Assembly: GCA_950295325.1 (NCBI GenBank)
Contig: OX485803.1
Span: 1,798,001-1,862,000, forward strand
DNA: 64,000 nt
Source: Polytrichum commune
Lineage: Eukaryota; Streptophyta; Polytrichopsida; Polytrichales; Polytrichaceae
Reading direction: 5' to 3'
Shown: positions 53,196 to 64,000 of the stretch, one piece after another
Position numbering within the stretch: position 1 is the first letter of the stretch
Layout of the letters: each line of letters begins with the position of its first letter
Translations under genes and position numbers: made by a program
Notes under the pieces: generated by a model
Databases searched by the model: none
What the model was told of the DNA's origin: nothing
The model's input: the letters and a program-made list of their open reading frames with translations, nothing else

Positions 53196-54113
53196 GCGCA
53201 CCACGTCACTCTTGTCAATGTTCAATTGGTTTGCCCATTTGTTGTTGGCCTTAGTCATTCAATTGGTAGTTGTTGGCCATAGTCGTTCAATTGGCTACTT
53301 GGAGCATTGTACTTGCCCCATAATGGAGTTGATCTGTTGGGATCCGATGCCATCACTCCAATGCCCATTTTTCAAAATTTGAAGGCAAGTTCTTAAACCT
53401 TGTGTTTGTTTTGATTCCAAATTTTTGTTTGTTTCTTGAAAGTTTAATGTTATTTTTTCTCATTTATTTCATATTAATGTTTTGAGCATTTGGTTTCTAA
53501 TGGTCTTCCCCTTTTCTTTGTAGGTGTTGGCGCTTGTCTATCCTTGGTGTCAAGCATTTTATTTATTCATCCTTGTTTTGTGACCATTGCTATAGAACTT
53601 AGATGTTGATGACCATGTCTTTGGAGCCTTGAGGATCTATTTCATGTGTTAACCTAGATGTGTACAAGCAATAGCAACACACTTTGGTGTGTTCTTGGTC
53701 TTGGCACTTGTTGTTCTTCGTTTCTTGGCACCTCCTACATTTTTCTTCATTTTTTATGTATTTTGATCTTTTGTTATGCACATAAGTGCCCATAATCTTT
53801 GTTGTTTTGCTTTTTGTTGTTGTTCAATGCCTTGTTTGTGTGGTGTTTGGGTTGTGGGAACCCTTGGTGTTGTGATTCAAATGTAGTTGAGAACTTTGTT
53901 AGTCACTTTGTTGTGAGCTCCAAAACCCTCTTTGTCTTTTCTTGTGGTGTTGTTATCTCCAACATCCTTGCTTGTGTTTGTGTATACATTAGTTGTCATT
54001 GTTGAGGAGTGTTAGGTTGTTTTGGCCATAGTTGTAGCCATAGCCATAGCTCCACCTTTCGTCCTCTCTAAGGGATTTAATCTTGTAGGATTTTTTCTAG
54101 ACTGGATCCAAAG
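53196..54113. other. Non-coding DNA before the hAT remnant
   Basis: T-rich, with short duplicated TTGTTGGCC..AGTC.TTCAATTGG phrases at 53245-53300. It may be the 5' region of the hAT element that starts at 54114. No inverted end was identified. Confidence 0.45.
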
Positions 54114-57000
54114 ATGGCCAGCACAAGTCAAGCGCCTCCCACTAATATTTTTGTCCCTTTCACAAATCTTAAGGGTAATGAACAACCAATAACTCCCATT
54201 GGTAACAATACCCCCCCAAAAAAGTCTTACGACAAAAATCGTCGAATCCAACGCCTTTGGTTGCCTCTTTTTTCCTTGGACAAAGCCTATCCACAAGGAA
54301 CAAGAAGTAACCAATGATTTTCAAAGTGTATTCTAAGATTCATGGGAGGTCAGTGGTCTTAGTGGCCAAGAGTGACGATTTGTGACAACACCAAGGGAGG
54401 AAGATTGCCAAAAGACTAGGCCACAAGGTAGCAATTGGGGATAAATAAATGAATCTTGGCTCTAACCATAACCAAAACGAGAGATTGTTTGTTGCCATTC
54501 CCACTGATAGCATCCGAGCCCAAGTGGGTGAGTCCGCAGTCACACACATGAAGAAGAAAGAGATATAGTTTGCCACCCGACTTCACTTGCTTGTGCAAGG
54601 GAGACCAATCACAAAGTACAAGCAAATGTACATGTTGCTTGAAACCTTGAAACAAAAGGACAATCCACACCGTCATTGGAGTGACAGTGGCGGTGTGGGA
54701 GATTGTAGAGGCTATAGAGCGTGTATCCTTGAACAAAACCAAAGAGATCATGCAAACTACAAATTTCTTGCAATGAGGTCACTTCTATAGACTACTAATC
54801 ATGGATCATTGTCCATGGGTATATAGTGTGTTACATTCCTCTTTTACTTAAAAATAACACAATCAAGAATGCACACGAAACACCAATATTTAGAACCACC
54901 AAACCATAGGAGAAACAAAAGGTGATGCTCTCTCCTCCTCCGAGCTCCCTCTTATACCCGAAGGCACTCCTAGTCTTATCCATCTTTAATTATAGTATCA
55001 AGTTGGAGATATTTTCTAAACTTGATTGATTCATTCTTCTAGTTAAAAATGTATTATTCCAACTTGATTGATTCATCCATTCTTCTAGTTGGAACTGTCT
55101 CATTCCAACTATACTTATTCATTGAGAATTTTCTAGGTCCAATGAATAACAGCCATATGCTAGGAGTTGTCTAATTCCGATTCATATCTTCTAATTGGAA
55201 CTATCTTATTTCAACTATATTTATTCATTGAGAAATTTCTAACTCCAATGAATAACATGTATTCGCTAGAAGTTTGTCTAACTCCAACACAAAGATCTTC
55301 CACAGGGAATTGTCTAACTCTCATGCACAATTCCTTCACGGATTATCTAGTTCTTGTGCACCATTCTCTCTTGGGTCGTCTAACCCAATCCATTCTATGG
55401 AGTTGACTAACTCCAAATACCATATGCTCACGTGCTAAGTATAGAAAAATATTATTAGTCTTTCTTTTTTACATAATCTAACATGAGATCTTTTAATTAA
55501 AGTATATCACATAGTGAGACATTGGAAGCGAATCCCACTACTCCTTACCTTGGAGAGATTTATTGTGTGTGTGTGGGGGGGGGGGGGGGTGGCATCAAAT
55601 AACCTTACTATTGTCACTGTGAGTGATGCGTGTGCCTATGGTGGTCTATCTGGCTTGAAGATTAGGAAAGGGTTGATCACATTCAAGGCAAATGGGGTTT
55701 CTACTTTCCAAGGCGCAAAATCGGGTTTTTCATTGTAGCTTATCAACAAGCACGCACCTTTCATGATGGGTGTCCATTGCATAACACATTGAACTAGCCT
55801 CGTTGTCCAAACTCTCTCCGACTTTGAGTTGGAGAAACATATGAAGGATCTTTTGGTAGCGTTGTATTCCTACTTCAACTCTTCCCATAAGCGCACCCTC
55901 GAGTTCCATAAACTTGCAACTTTTTCAGATCCAAAGGTATCCATTATTAAGAATGATAAAATCCATTGCATACCTATGTTTGGGCTTGCAAAGAGGGCAC
56001 TTGAGGAGTACAAGCCCTTGGTGACAAAGATGCATTGGACGCCCCCAAAAAATCCACAACAAAGAAGAATCTTTCTATGCTCATATATTGGCAAATTATG
56101 TTAACTCTACCTTGTTTGATGCCCATGTTGCAGTCTATGAATCCTCCCATTAAATTTGCACAAAATCTAGTATGCTACATTGTAGATTTCATCTCTATAG
56201 TAAAAAAACGCCAAGTTGATTCATATCGATTGTACATTGATCCAACCTATGTTTTCCATGAAGAGGAGTTCAACATCTTTAGATCCTTGGCAGATGACAC
56301 ATCCATGGTAATTAAGCAAGATTGGTTAGTTTGTTACAACCACGAGGAAGACCCCGTAGTCTTCAAGATCGTTGGTATCACCCACATGGTTGTGATGAGA
56401 TTTGTGGCCTTAACAAGACAATGAGAAGATGTGAGCATGATTGACCGTGAGGTACCCCTTAGCAAGGTGCAACAACACTAATCACTGCAACGAAACACCT
56501 TGAAGAGGAGTTAGAGAAACATTTCCCATACAAAGAGGTAATGTGTGCCTTGGGCATATGCTAGCCCCAATATTGGTAGACTAGTACATTCGAGGTTGCA
56601 CATTCCAAGCATGTTGCAAAATTGAAAACATTATATGGGACAACAAAAAAGTTGTGGGTACATGTGGGCGCTAAAACCGAGGATGTTGAGGAGTGGGTGC
56701 TTCCACCCCTTGGTGTCTGCAACCTTCAGCTCCAAAGCTCTTTTCCGAAATCCCCATGATTTTGAATGCACAAGTTACCATGTCCTTACCCATGACCAAG
56801 ATCAAAAAAATATGCATAACCACATTTGTGTATGTTGTAGGAACTCTTGTCACATTTTCCATATACAAAGTCATCCCACATCACCAACTAGGTCTGCCTA
56901 AACCTCACTCAAAGTGCCTCAAAAGCTAGCCAATGGATGGGCCAAGAGCCAATGAATAGACCTATTTCTTTCAAAATAAAAATCATGGATCCCACATGGA
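54114..57000 (+). pseudogene. hAT-type transposase gene, degenerate and interrupted by a solo LTR
   Basis: The ATG at 54114 opens MASTSQAPPTNIFVPF. After shifts, 'LVQGRPITKYKQM', 'HWSDSGG' and 'WIIVHGYIV' lead to the solo LTR at 54829-55511. The frame resumes at 55517 with RHWKRIPLLLTLERF. Then follow 'APFMMGVHCITH', 'LVVQTLSDFELEKHMKDLL', 'FNSSHKRTLEFHKLA', 'PMFGLAKRALEEYKPLVTKM', and at 56105-56424 'PPIKFAQN' and 'FISIVKKRQVDSYRLYIDP'. This order matches the hAT-like transposases I associate with bryophyte genomes. Stops are frequent, and the C-terminal part fades after 56.6 kb. Confidence 0.75.
54829..55511. mobile_element. 683-bp solo LTR with TAGTG target duplication
   Basis: Begins TGTTACATTCC and ends TATATCACA (5'-TG...CA-3'). 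It is flanked on both sides by TAGTG (54824-54828 and 55512-55516). The hAT reading frame resumes across the insertion once LTR and one flank copy are ignored. An internal duplicated segment (55081-55178 and 55188-55294, offset about 106 bp) repeats TTATTCATTGAGAA and CCAATGAATAACA. It is probably a copia-type LTR left by recombination between two LTRs. Confidence 0.9.
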
Positions 57001-57599
57001 TTGTGAACACCTTATGGGGAGGAGTTATCTACTAAACCTTACTATGAAAATATTGTACATGTGAACACCTTATAGTTACTAATGAGATATCTATGTACTA
57101 GCTGGACTTTTGAAAACGTCATGTGAAAATTGTCAATAATTTCAAAATTATTATTTTGAAGTGTTGTACTGACTTTTGGCACTTTAAATAATTATTTGAC
57201 ACAATTGTGCAAGACCGGCTATGGTACTAAGGTGTGGTCACTTCTAGTTTCACATGGTATTATGCAAGGTGGGTCAAACCAGAGATCGTCTCATTTGATT
57301 TGTAAGTGCAAAATCATGCAATTGATTTCAAGTTTCAAAATTGGTGTTTATGTCAAAAGTTATAAGAGGTCAAGATGAAGATCCTTTTTGACTCTAAGTG
57401 ATCACATAGGCCCTCTTGCTTATGTTTACAACTAAAATCCTATATTATGAGCATATAGTCCAATCTCATGGTAAGAAAATTGTCTTTTTGGTGCATGTGA
57501 GTTATATTGGGAAGAGATTATGCCTTGCACCCAAAGTTTCTAAGGGGAAAGCTTGCATCCAAACACATCCACCTCGTTCATAATGGGTGGACACTATCC

Positions 57600-59345
57600 C
57601 CCTATATGAGCCATTTTTTAAGTTTTTAAGTTTTTTTATTGGGGGGGTTGCTAGGTAGATAAGGGCCAAGCGCCACAACCCACGACCCACAAGTAGTTGG
57701 ACCAAAAAAACAAAAACCTGACCGAAATATGTTGCCCAACCCCACCTGAGCTCAAATGTTTTTGCCTTCCATTCTTGAATAGTCACTTGCCCACATAACC
57801 CATATTAGTTGTGTCTCGCTTTGAAGGCTCAAAATCCAATATATAGGTCCATTTCCACTTACAAAGTAAGCAATTCACTATATTTCATGAGCCATATGAA
57901 AACATTTTTAATGAATTTTCAATAAAATTGAAAGAAAACATGAAAAATGAGATCATGTAGAGGTTATAATTAAATAATAATGAGCTCTTTGATTAAAGAA
58001 CGAGGTGAAAAACATTTTTTATCAAATGATCGTTGTAAAAATTAATGAATACTTGCCACTAAGGTCAATTTTTCATACTTAATCAAAAGCAATTATCATA
58101 AATCTTGAAGAGGAAAGATTCAAAAGGTTTCCAAAAATATTCAAAAATATTGGTTACAATGAAATAATGATTATTTATCACTTCATAGTACACAACTCCA
58201 TTACCCTACATAGGCTTAAGTGATAATGAATCCAAACTATATACTGACTTTGAATTTTGTGAAGGAAAAATTCATAAACATTTGGAAAAACACATTAATT
58301 AACAAAGCCAAGAAATGAATTTTGAAACATAAAATTCAAAATTTCTTTAATAGATTTTAGACGACATTGCAAGTATTCTGCAAGTAGATACATTAAACAC
58401 TTAATTGTCTAAAATTTGTTTAAAACATGATAAAATTACATTAAAGTGATTTTTCTACATATTTTGTAATGATGCCCTCGAGTTTATAGTGAATGCAAAG
58501 AATATGAAGAAAAAAAATCCAACTTCAAATTATTAAAGGTCATGAAATCTACGTCCAAAACCAAATTTTAGCTATTACCTTTTGAGCAGTATTTTTGATG
58601 ATAAGTTTTGAAGAACTCATGTTGATATTCTATATTTGAGTACCTAACACAACAATAGAGGACATCATGAAAAAATCCAATTTAAACAACACTCATTTCT
58701 AAATTTAGATCTTTGACCAAATTAACTATGGTTTTAATATATTGGATCATTTTTCCTATATACTTGACTGTGCTTGCTCCCAATATCAAAATCAACAAGG
58801 CTAAAATAATTGCTCATAGCCTCATTAGCAACTAAGGCTAAAATGTTGATATTCAAGAGGTTATTTTTCAATGTTTTTAAAAATCTCCACTATTTTCACT
58901 TCACTTTTTTTAATAAAACATAAAATGTGAAATGGCAAGTATTCATTATTTATCATAACGATTATTTGATAAGGATCAATTTTTCACTTCACATTGAAAT
59001 CTAAGAACTACTTATTAATTATTAGTCACCTTGTTTTAGCCTATTTTTTTCTTTCAATTCAATTGAAGAATCATTGTTGATGTTTTCATACGGTTAATGA
59101 ACCTAATCAATTGCTTACTTTGTAAGTGGAAATGGACCTTTATATTGGATTTTGAGCCTACAAAGTGAGATGTCAATATGGGTTACAGTGGGTAAGCGGT
59201 CCTTCAAGAATGAAAGACAACTCAGGCGGGGTCGGGCATCATATTATGGTCAAGTAGGTTTTTTGTTATCCCATCTGCTCGAGGGTCGCACGTAATGAGC
59301 CCCAACCCTAATCCACCTAGCGGACCCTCTCCTTATTTGGCTCTT
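57600..59345. mobile_element. Foldback-like element, 1.75 kb, with arms over 400 bp
   Basis: The left arm (about 57600-58060) and the reverse complement of the right arm (about 58935-59345) match in order: CTACCTAGC/CCACCTAGC, a GGGTCG segment, GGGGTTGGGCAAC/GGGGTCGGGCATC, TTCAAGAATG, AATATGGGTTA, ATATTGGATTTTGAGCC, GTAAGTGGAAATGGACC, GCTTACTTTGTAAG, TATGAAAACAT, AATTGAAAGAAA, TATCAAATRATCGTT and AATGAATACTTGCC. The middle 0.9 kb is very AT-rich and non-coding. No open frame. The outermost borders and target duplication are not resolved. Confidence 0.8.
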
Positions 59346-60154
59346 ACATGGGTCCGCCTTCACAATGTGTCATGTGATCCAACAAAGTGCTTAACATGTT
59401 CTTAAATAATATGCATATTCTCTACATTGTACTCTTAGCTACGTTGTACTCTTTCAACTTAACACATCACCAATTATCTAATGTAAACATCCCAATTGTG
59501 GACTATTCCAACATCTTGGTATCGTCATATGCTCAAAACATGCACCACGAGAATTAGGTTGGAGGGGGGGGGGGGACTTAGGGGCTCAACAAATATTGCC
59601 TCCTTTCAAAGGTGAACACACAAAACAAGTGTAGACAAGTTGACTCGCACCTATCCCCCTCGAGGAGGAGAGAGAGAATTATTGTATACAAGCGTACATC
59701 TAATCCATCCAACATAAAAACTTGACCCCCTATAGGTTTGTTGCAAATTCATCTCAAATGACTTCAAGTAAACTAGTTGAGGCCTTTAAAACCAATTTTG
59801 ATGTGAACAACTAAAACGTAACCTCTAGGTTGCATACTATTGCATGGATTTTATGTTTTGGATGAACGTGAGGCACGCTCGTATACGATTCTCTCTCACC
59901 CCTCAAGGACAAACCCAACATACAAGTTAGTTGAAAATATCTAGTTAATGTGAAATACCTTACTATGAAAGAGTGGATCATAAATGATAGGATGCACCAA
60001 AACCAAGTGTTAGGAAATGCACACATCTTGTTTTAGGTGTTAGGGCTATTCCGGTCTTAGGTAACTTGACCTTGGAGTTCTCATGAGATATGTGTTGTTG
60101 AAGCCCTATGTTTAAGCCACTTATGTTCACCACTAAACCCCCATATGTACCCAA
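59346..60154. other. Intergenic DNA, no gene supported
   Basis: Contains a G run near 59563 and a GA run near 59668. Nothing else recognised. Confidence 0.5.
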
Positions 60155-60254
60155 CATATATACATATACATATACATACATACATACATACATACATATG
60201 TATATGTATATGTATATATGTATATGTATATATGTATATGTATATATGTATATG

Positions 60255-60340
<86 letters not shown>
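60155..60340. repeat. Compound microsatellite (ATAC/ATGTAT/TA/TG)
   Basis: ATACATAC runs pass into a TATATG-based repeat, then (TA)n at about 60270-60293 and (TG)n at about 60296-60335. Tyr-Ile and Cys-Val open frames on both strands are by-products. Confidence 0.98.
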
Positions 60341-60341
<1 letters not shown>

Positions 60342-62569
60342 CACAAAACACATATGTACTTAACATAGTCACCTTGCATGTCTATCCAATACAGTTAAGT
60401 TGCATGTGTCGTCTATGTCATTTGGACGATGTTCATGACAATGGCTCGAAATGGTTGAATTGTCATCTCATGTAAAAACATTATATATGAAATCAACTAT
60501 ATCACTTGGTTAACCGACACATTAATTGATTTGCACTTTGTTTCCTTTACCCCATAAAAATGTGTTTATTGGAGTTTTTTCCGTAAAGTCTTAGCATCAA
60601 ACTCCCATTCAATGGCTAAAATGTGAGTCTATGCTAAAAAATTACCCAAGTTTTCTTAATGCCTAAATTACCATACACAAAGAATGGTGTTGAGCTATTA
60701 AAAACCAACTTTCTAGCTTGTCTTATTAGGATGGGTGGGCCAACCTAGCTTTGCATAGGCCGACACAAGATTTAAGACAGTGGATCCCATGCACATACCC
60801 AATTTCATATCCTAAAATTCTCTCAAAATTTGAGAGGTGGAAAGAAGAAGTCCCAAATTTTCACCCAACTTTCAAAACATACTCCAATATACGCCAAGCT
60901 AAGAAGTTATTGATAGAAGACCAACAAATTCTCAACGATGCCCTAGAGGTTAGCATCGTTTCTCTCTCCCGCCCCCCCCCCCCCCCTCATTTCCGGAATT
61001 TGTACTTACATAACTTAGTTACAAGTAAGTGAAGAAAATGAGTACACACGCAAGTACAGAGATCCAACTTATCATGGAAGTGACACAAGTTTTTAAACAC
61101 TTCTTTATCAAAAGGCGCAAAATCAGGTAATGGCATGGGCTGGCCATGTTACCACAACATCAAGTACTCATCTATTTATGAATTGCACTTGAAAAATGCA
61201 GTGATCTCTAAAGGACGACACCACTAGTTAATTGCCCAATCCCCTGCATTCCAGGCTCGGGGATTTGCCATGGTGTCGGAAGACTTTAGGGAATTGAAAA
61301 CGCAGCCAAACTAGTCTATAGCATGAAAAATCTCATTATTCTTACACGATTCGACTCCAGAATTGGCATTAAAGACATCGAATAAATCTACTGGAATCGT
61401 GTTAAAGTAAATATGCCCTCTATTTATGGGAAACATGTTTCTATCGAGCCCTTTCGATCCAAAATGGGCACATGGGTTCACATAGACACCAAAAACTCAA
61501 AGTCATTATGACATCAAGGAATAACTTTAGTTAACATAAGAGTTTGCTTATAAGCTTAAAAACACCCGCAAATTCTTTACTAGCTAACTTGGGTCATCGC
61601 GTTGGTTAACACAATCAGCCATTGTCAACAATCAGTAATTGGTGGGACCCCGGCCATGAAGGGTGGCTATCATTGGTTGCAATAACCATGGCAAAGTTTG
61701 AGATACAACTGACACTATTCACGTTTTCAGGTGTGGTGCGTTGTATTCTTGGCATCTTTTTCACATGAGTCATGGCCCGCCCAACTCTTTAGGTCTAGTG
61801 GGTGATGTTATGTACCTACTAGGTGTTCTCAATGTTGCGAGGGCCTAGGATTGGTGACACTCATGAAGTGTCATAGTTAATAAAAAAATAAAAAAAATTG
61901 CTTCCATCTCGTCAATGATAATGCCGATTTTGTTATAAGCAATTCAAGCATGAAGACGGTCCCTTGTGTTGTGCGGGATAATAATACTTGCATATTGGGC
62001 TCTGCTTTTACCAAGATGTTGCTTCATCATGCATACCTTAGTGGTTCCCAAGGTGAAGTTAACCCAATTAAGAAAAAAAAGAAAAGAAACGTGTGATGGT
62101 TTGGCGTTCTCCTGGTTCAGGTGTCATAGTGGCACCCATTGCCAAGGTAAGTGGGTTGAGCTTGTCTGGCTTTGCACCCACTTCTAGTAGGATAGGAAAC
62201 ACGTAATTAACAAACTTAAATGGCTACATGCACAAACTAATATCTCATTACTCATTGTTAAAGTGGATATTGTCTTCTCAATAAATGGTCATCTAGCTCC
62301 CCCCCACCCCACCCCAAAAAGAAAAAAAATTGACAATTGAACCTAGAACAATTAACATGTTTTGAGCACGTAGTCCAATCTTTATCAAACACATGTTTTT
62401 GCAGCTTCATTCTTAGATCCACACCTAATCATACGCCACTCATAAGTAGGTAAAGCAGGCTAAACTTCAGACAACATTGAAATAATCTCGTTTTTTTTTT
62501 TGAAAGCGGAGGGTTAGAAAAAGAAATATGCACACATCGTGAAACCCTTGGGCCTCAACAAATGCACAT
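60341..62569. other. Intergenic DNA, no gene supported
   Basis: An open frame at 60751-61032 has a plausible non-repetitive 60-residue segment (60780-60950) but resembles nothing I know and runs into a C run at 60970, so I leave it uncalled. Short C and A runs occur near 60975 and 62300. Confidence 0.45.
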
Positions 62570-63430
62570 GGAGAACCGACTGCTAGTCACAGAAAAACCG
62601 GTTGTGTTTGAGCGCAATGACTGGTGCATTCCAATCGAAGACTTTAAGGAAACTACCAATCCCATTCAGAGGAATTCACAAGACAACATTCCTCGATTTA
62701 GGAAAGGAACACCAAAAGATGTCAACACGTAGCTTGGAACCAATGATTGGGGAGAACCGGCAGTTAATTACAAATGAACAACCGAAAATTACCAATCGTT
62801 TTTGAGGAATTTATAGAATATACCCCAAATTTAACAAAGGCAAACCGGAGGATGTCAACATGTGACGGGTTGGACTAGCAAACATTAGGATCTCAACCAA
62901 TTATGCCCAAAACATCTCCCCGGTCACTGCTTGGAACCAATGATCGGGGAGAACCGGCAATTACTTATGGATGAACCGGTTGAGTTTGAGAAATAATCGG
63001 TTGAAGTTCAGAACTTCATGCAAATTACCGATCATTTTGGAGGAATTTATAGAATATACCCCAATTTATGAAAGGAAAAAACTGGAGGATGTCAACGTGT
63101 GACCGGCTGGACTAGCAAACATTAGGATCTCAACCGATTATGCCCAAAACATCTCCCCGATCACCACTTGGAACCAATGATCGGGGAGAACCGGCAATTA
63201 CTTACAAATGAACCGGTTGAGTTTGAGAAATAACCGGTTGAAGTTCAAAACTTCAGGAGAATTACCGATCATTTTGGAGGAATTTATAGAATATAACCCC
63301 AATTCATTAAAGGCAAACACCGGAGGATGTCAACATGTGACCGGTTGGACTTGCAAAACACTAGGATCTCAACCGCCGATTATGCCCAAAACATCTCCCC
63401 GGTCACCGCTTGGAACCACTAACAGGGATC
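62570..63430. repeat. Satellite array, about 3.5 units of roughly 240 bp
   Basis: The unit marker CTTGGAACCA lies at about 62733, 62930, 63167 and 63409, giving spacings of about 197, 237 and 242 bp. Each unit holds TCGGGGAGAACCGGCAATTA, ATGAACCGGTTGAGTTTGAG, ATTACCGATCATTTTGGAGG, AATTTATAGAATATA, GGAGGATGTCAAC and TTAGGATCTCAACC. The first unit is diverged and one is shortened. The same unit occurs alone at 26705-26945. Confidence 0.9.
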
Positions 63431-64000
63431 TCGATTGAGGATGCCCCAAATAAAATCTCACTGGACACCGGAAACCCTCGACCCCTTTGTCCGGAACCTC
63501 GAGCCTTTTCACAAGCGGGCCCCACCATCCCCCCCTTCCCTTCCCCCTTTCAAAGGAACCCAAGTGTCCAAAACTCGCACCACATGCCCCGTTTAATTAA
63601 GCCACGATGGCCAAGGGAGGGAGGCATGAAAGACGGCTAGGGCAGGGTATCGGCAATAAAGAACTCTCAATCCACGGGTCGGAAATAGACCGAGGGTGGG
63701 AAACCCCACATGGTGGTGCCCCCCCAACAGCTGTGCCCATTTGTAAGTTAGTTTGTGGAGTGGAGGTGTTGGCCCTTCCGAACGCACCCTCGACGCAAAA
63801 ATAGGAGATGCATCAATGCGCTCGGATATGGAGCGATTTCGTTTTAGGATGGACCCATGTTCCGGGTCTAGTTCTAGTGGGTGCTTATATATATATGTAT
63901 GTATGTATGGTATGCTATAAGTGGGTACATCTAGAATGGATAGTATAATAAATAGCCTTCACTAAGAAAATAACCCTACACCCATCATATTCTCCCCTCT
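63431..64000. other. GC-richer tail after the satellite, no gene supported
   Basis: The first about 60 bp look like a decayed further satellite unit. Then comes GC-rich DNA with overlapping chance frames on both strands (63369-63804). A short (TA)n/(TATG)n run lies at about 63875-63910. Confidence 0.5.

Noticed and set aside
60081-60475. Open frames rich in Tyr-Ile-His and Cys-Val
   Set aside because: They are translations of the TA/TG/ATAC microsatellite.
60751-61032. Possible isolated exon
   Set aside because: A 60-residue segment looks non-repetitive but has no family match and no partner exons, and the frame runs into a poly-C tract.

Overview
This window is nuclear DNA of a land plant. 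The genes have canonical GT-AG introns, and the intergenic space is AT-rich and full of decayed transposons. A bryophyte, most likely a moss, is the best guess. The only immune-receptor gene fuses a kinase-like N-terminus to NB-ARC and LRR domains, an architecture I associate with mosses, and several degenerate transposon families (a moss-like hAT, a LINE, a DUF7869 element) point the same way. This is inference; no species marker is visible.

Three host loci are present. (1) 1264-4745, plus strand: agmatine deiminase (polyamine synthesis). Nine exons are visible and keep one frame; the first exon, encoding about 30 residues, is not in the window. (2) About 20.7-25.4 kb, plus strand: an NLR-type receptor whose N-terminus looks like a plant MLKL protein (helical-bundle region plus kinase-like domain), followed by NB-ARC and a run of near-identical 24-residue leucine-rich repeats. 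It carries one in-frame TAG in the NB-ARC and one 1-base deletion in the LRR. (3) 31659-38442, plus strand: a complete 19-exon aconitase whose exons sum to exactly 1033 codons. It has a mitochondrial-type N-terminal extension and in-frame internal ATGs that could give a cytosolic form.

The rest is mobile and repetitive DNA. 7.5-9.7 kb holds hAT and Ty3/gypsy remnants. 9.7-11.8 kb is a GC-rich block present twice. 11.8-14.3 kb is a nearly readable DUF7869-type gene. 26.7-28.6 kb has a satellite monomer and an old degenerate tandem array. 39.3-43.6 kb is a Ty1/copia element split by a 411-bp element with perfect 42-bp inverted ends. 43.9-45.4 kb is a LINE tail. 49.8-51.4 kb has two MITE-like elements and a dispersed repeat shared with the region upstream of the aconitase. 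54.1-57.0 kb is a hAT gene broken by a solo LTR with a 5-bp target duplication. 57.6-59.35 kb is a large foldback element, and 62.6-63.4 kb is an array of the same roughly 240-bp satellite seen once at 26.7 kb.

The two metabolic genes look intact and unrelated to each other. The NLR is the most interesting locus: if its two lesions are real it is a recently dead or truncated receptor, and if they are assembly errors it is a single-protein sensor plus putative cell-death module. I recognised no tRNA, rRNA, CRISPR or organellar DNA.
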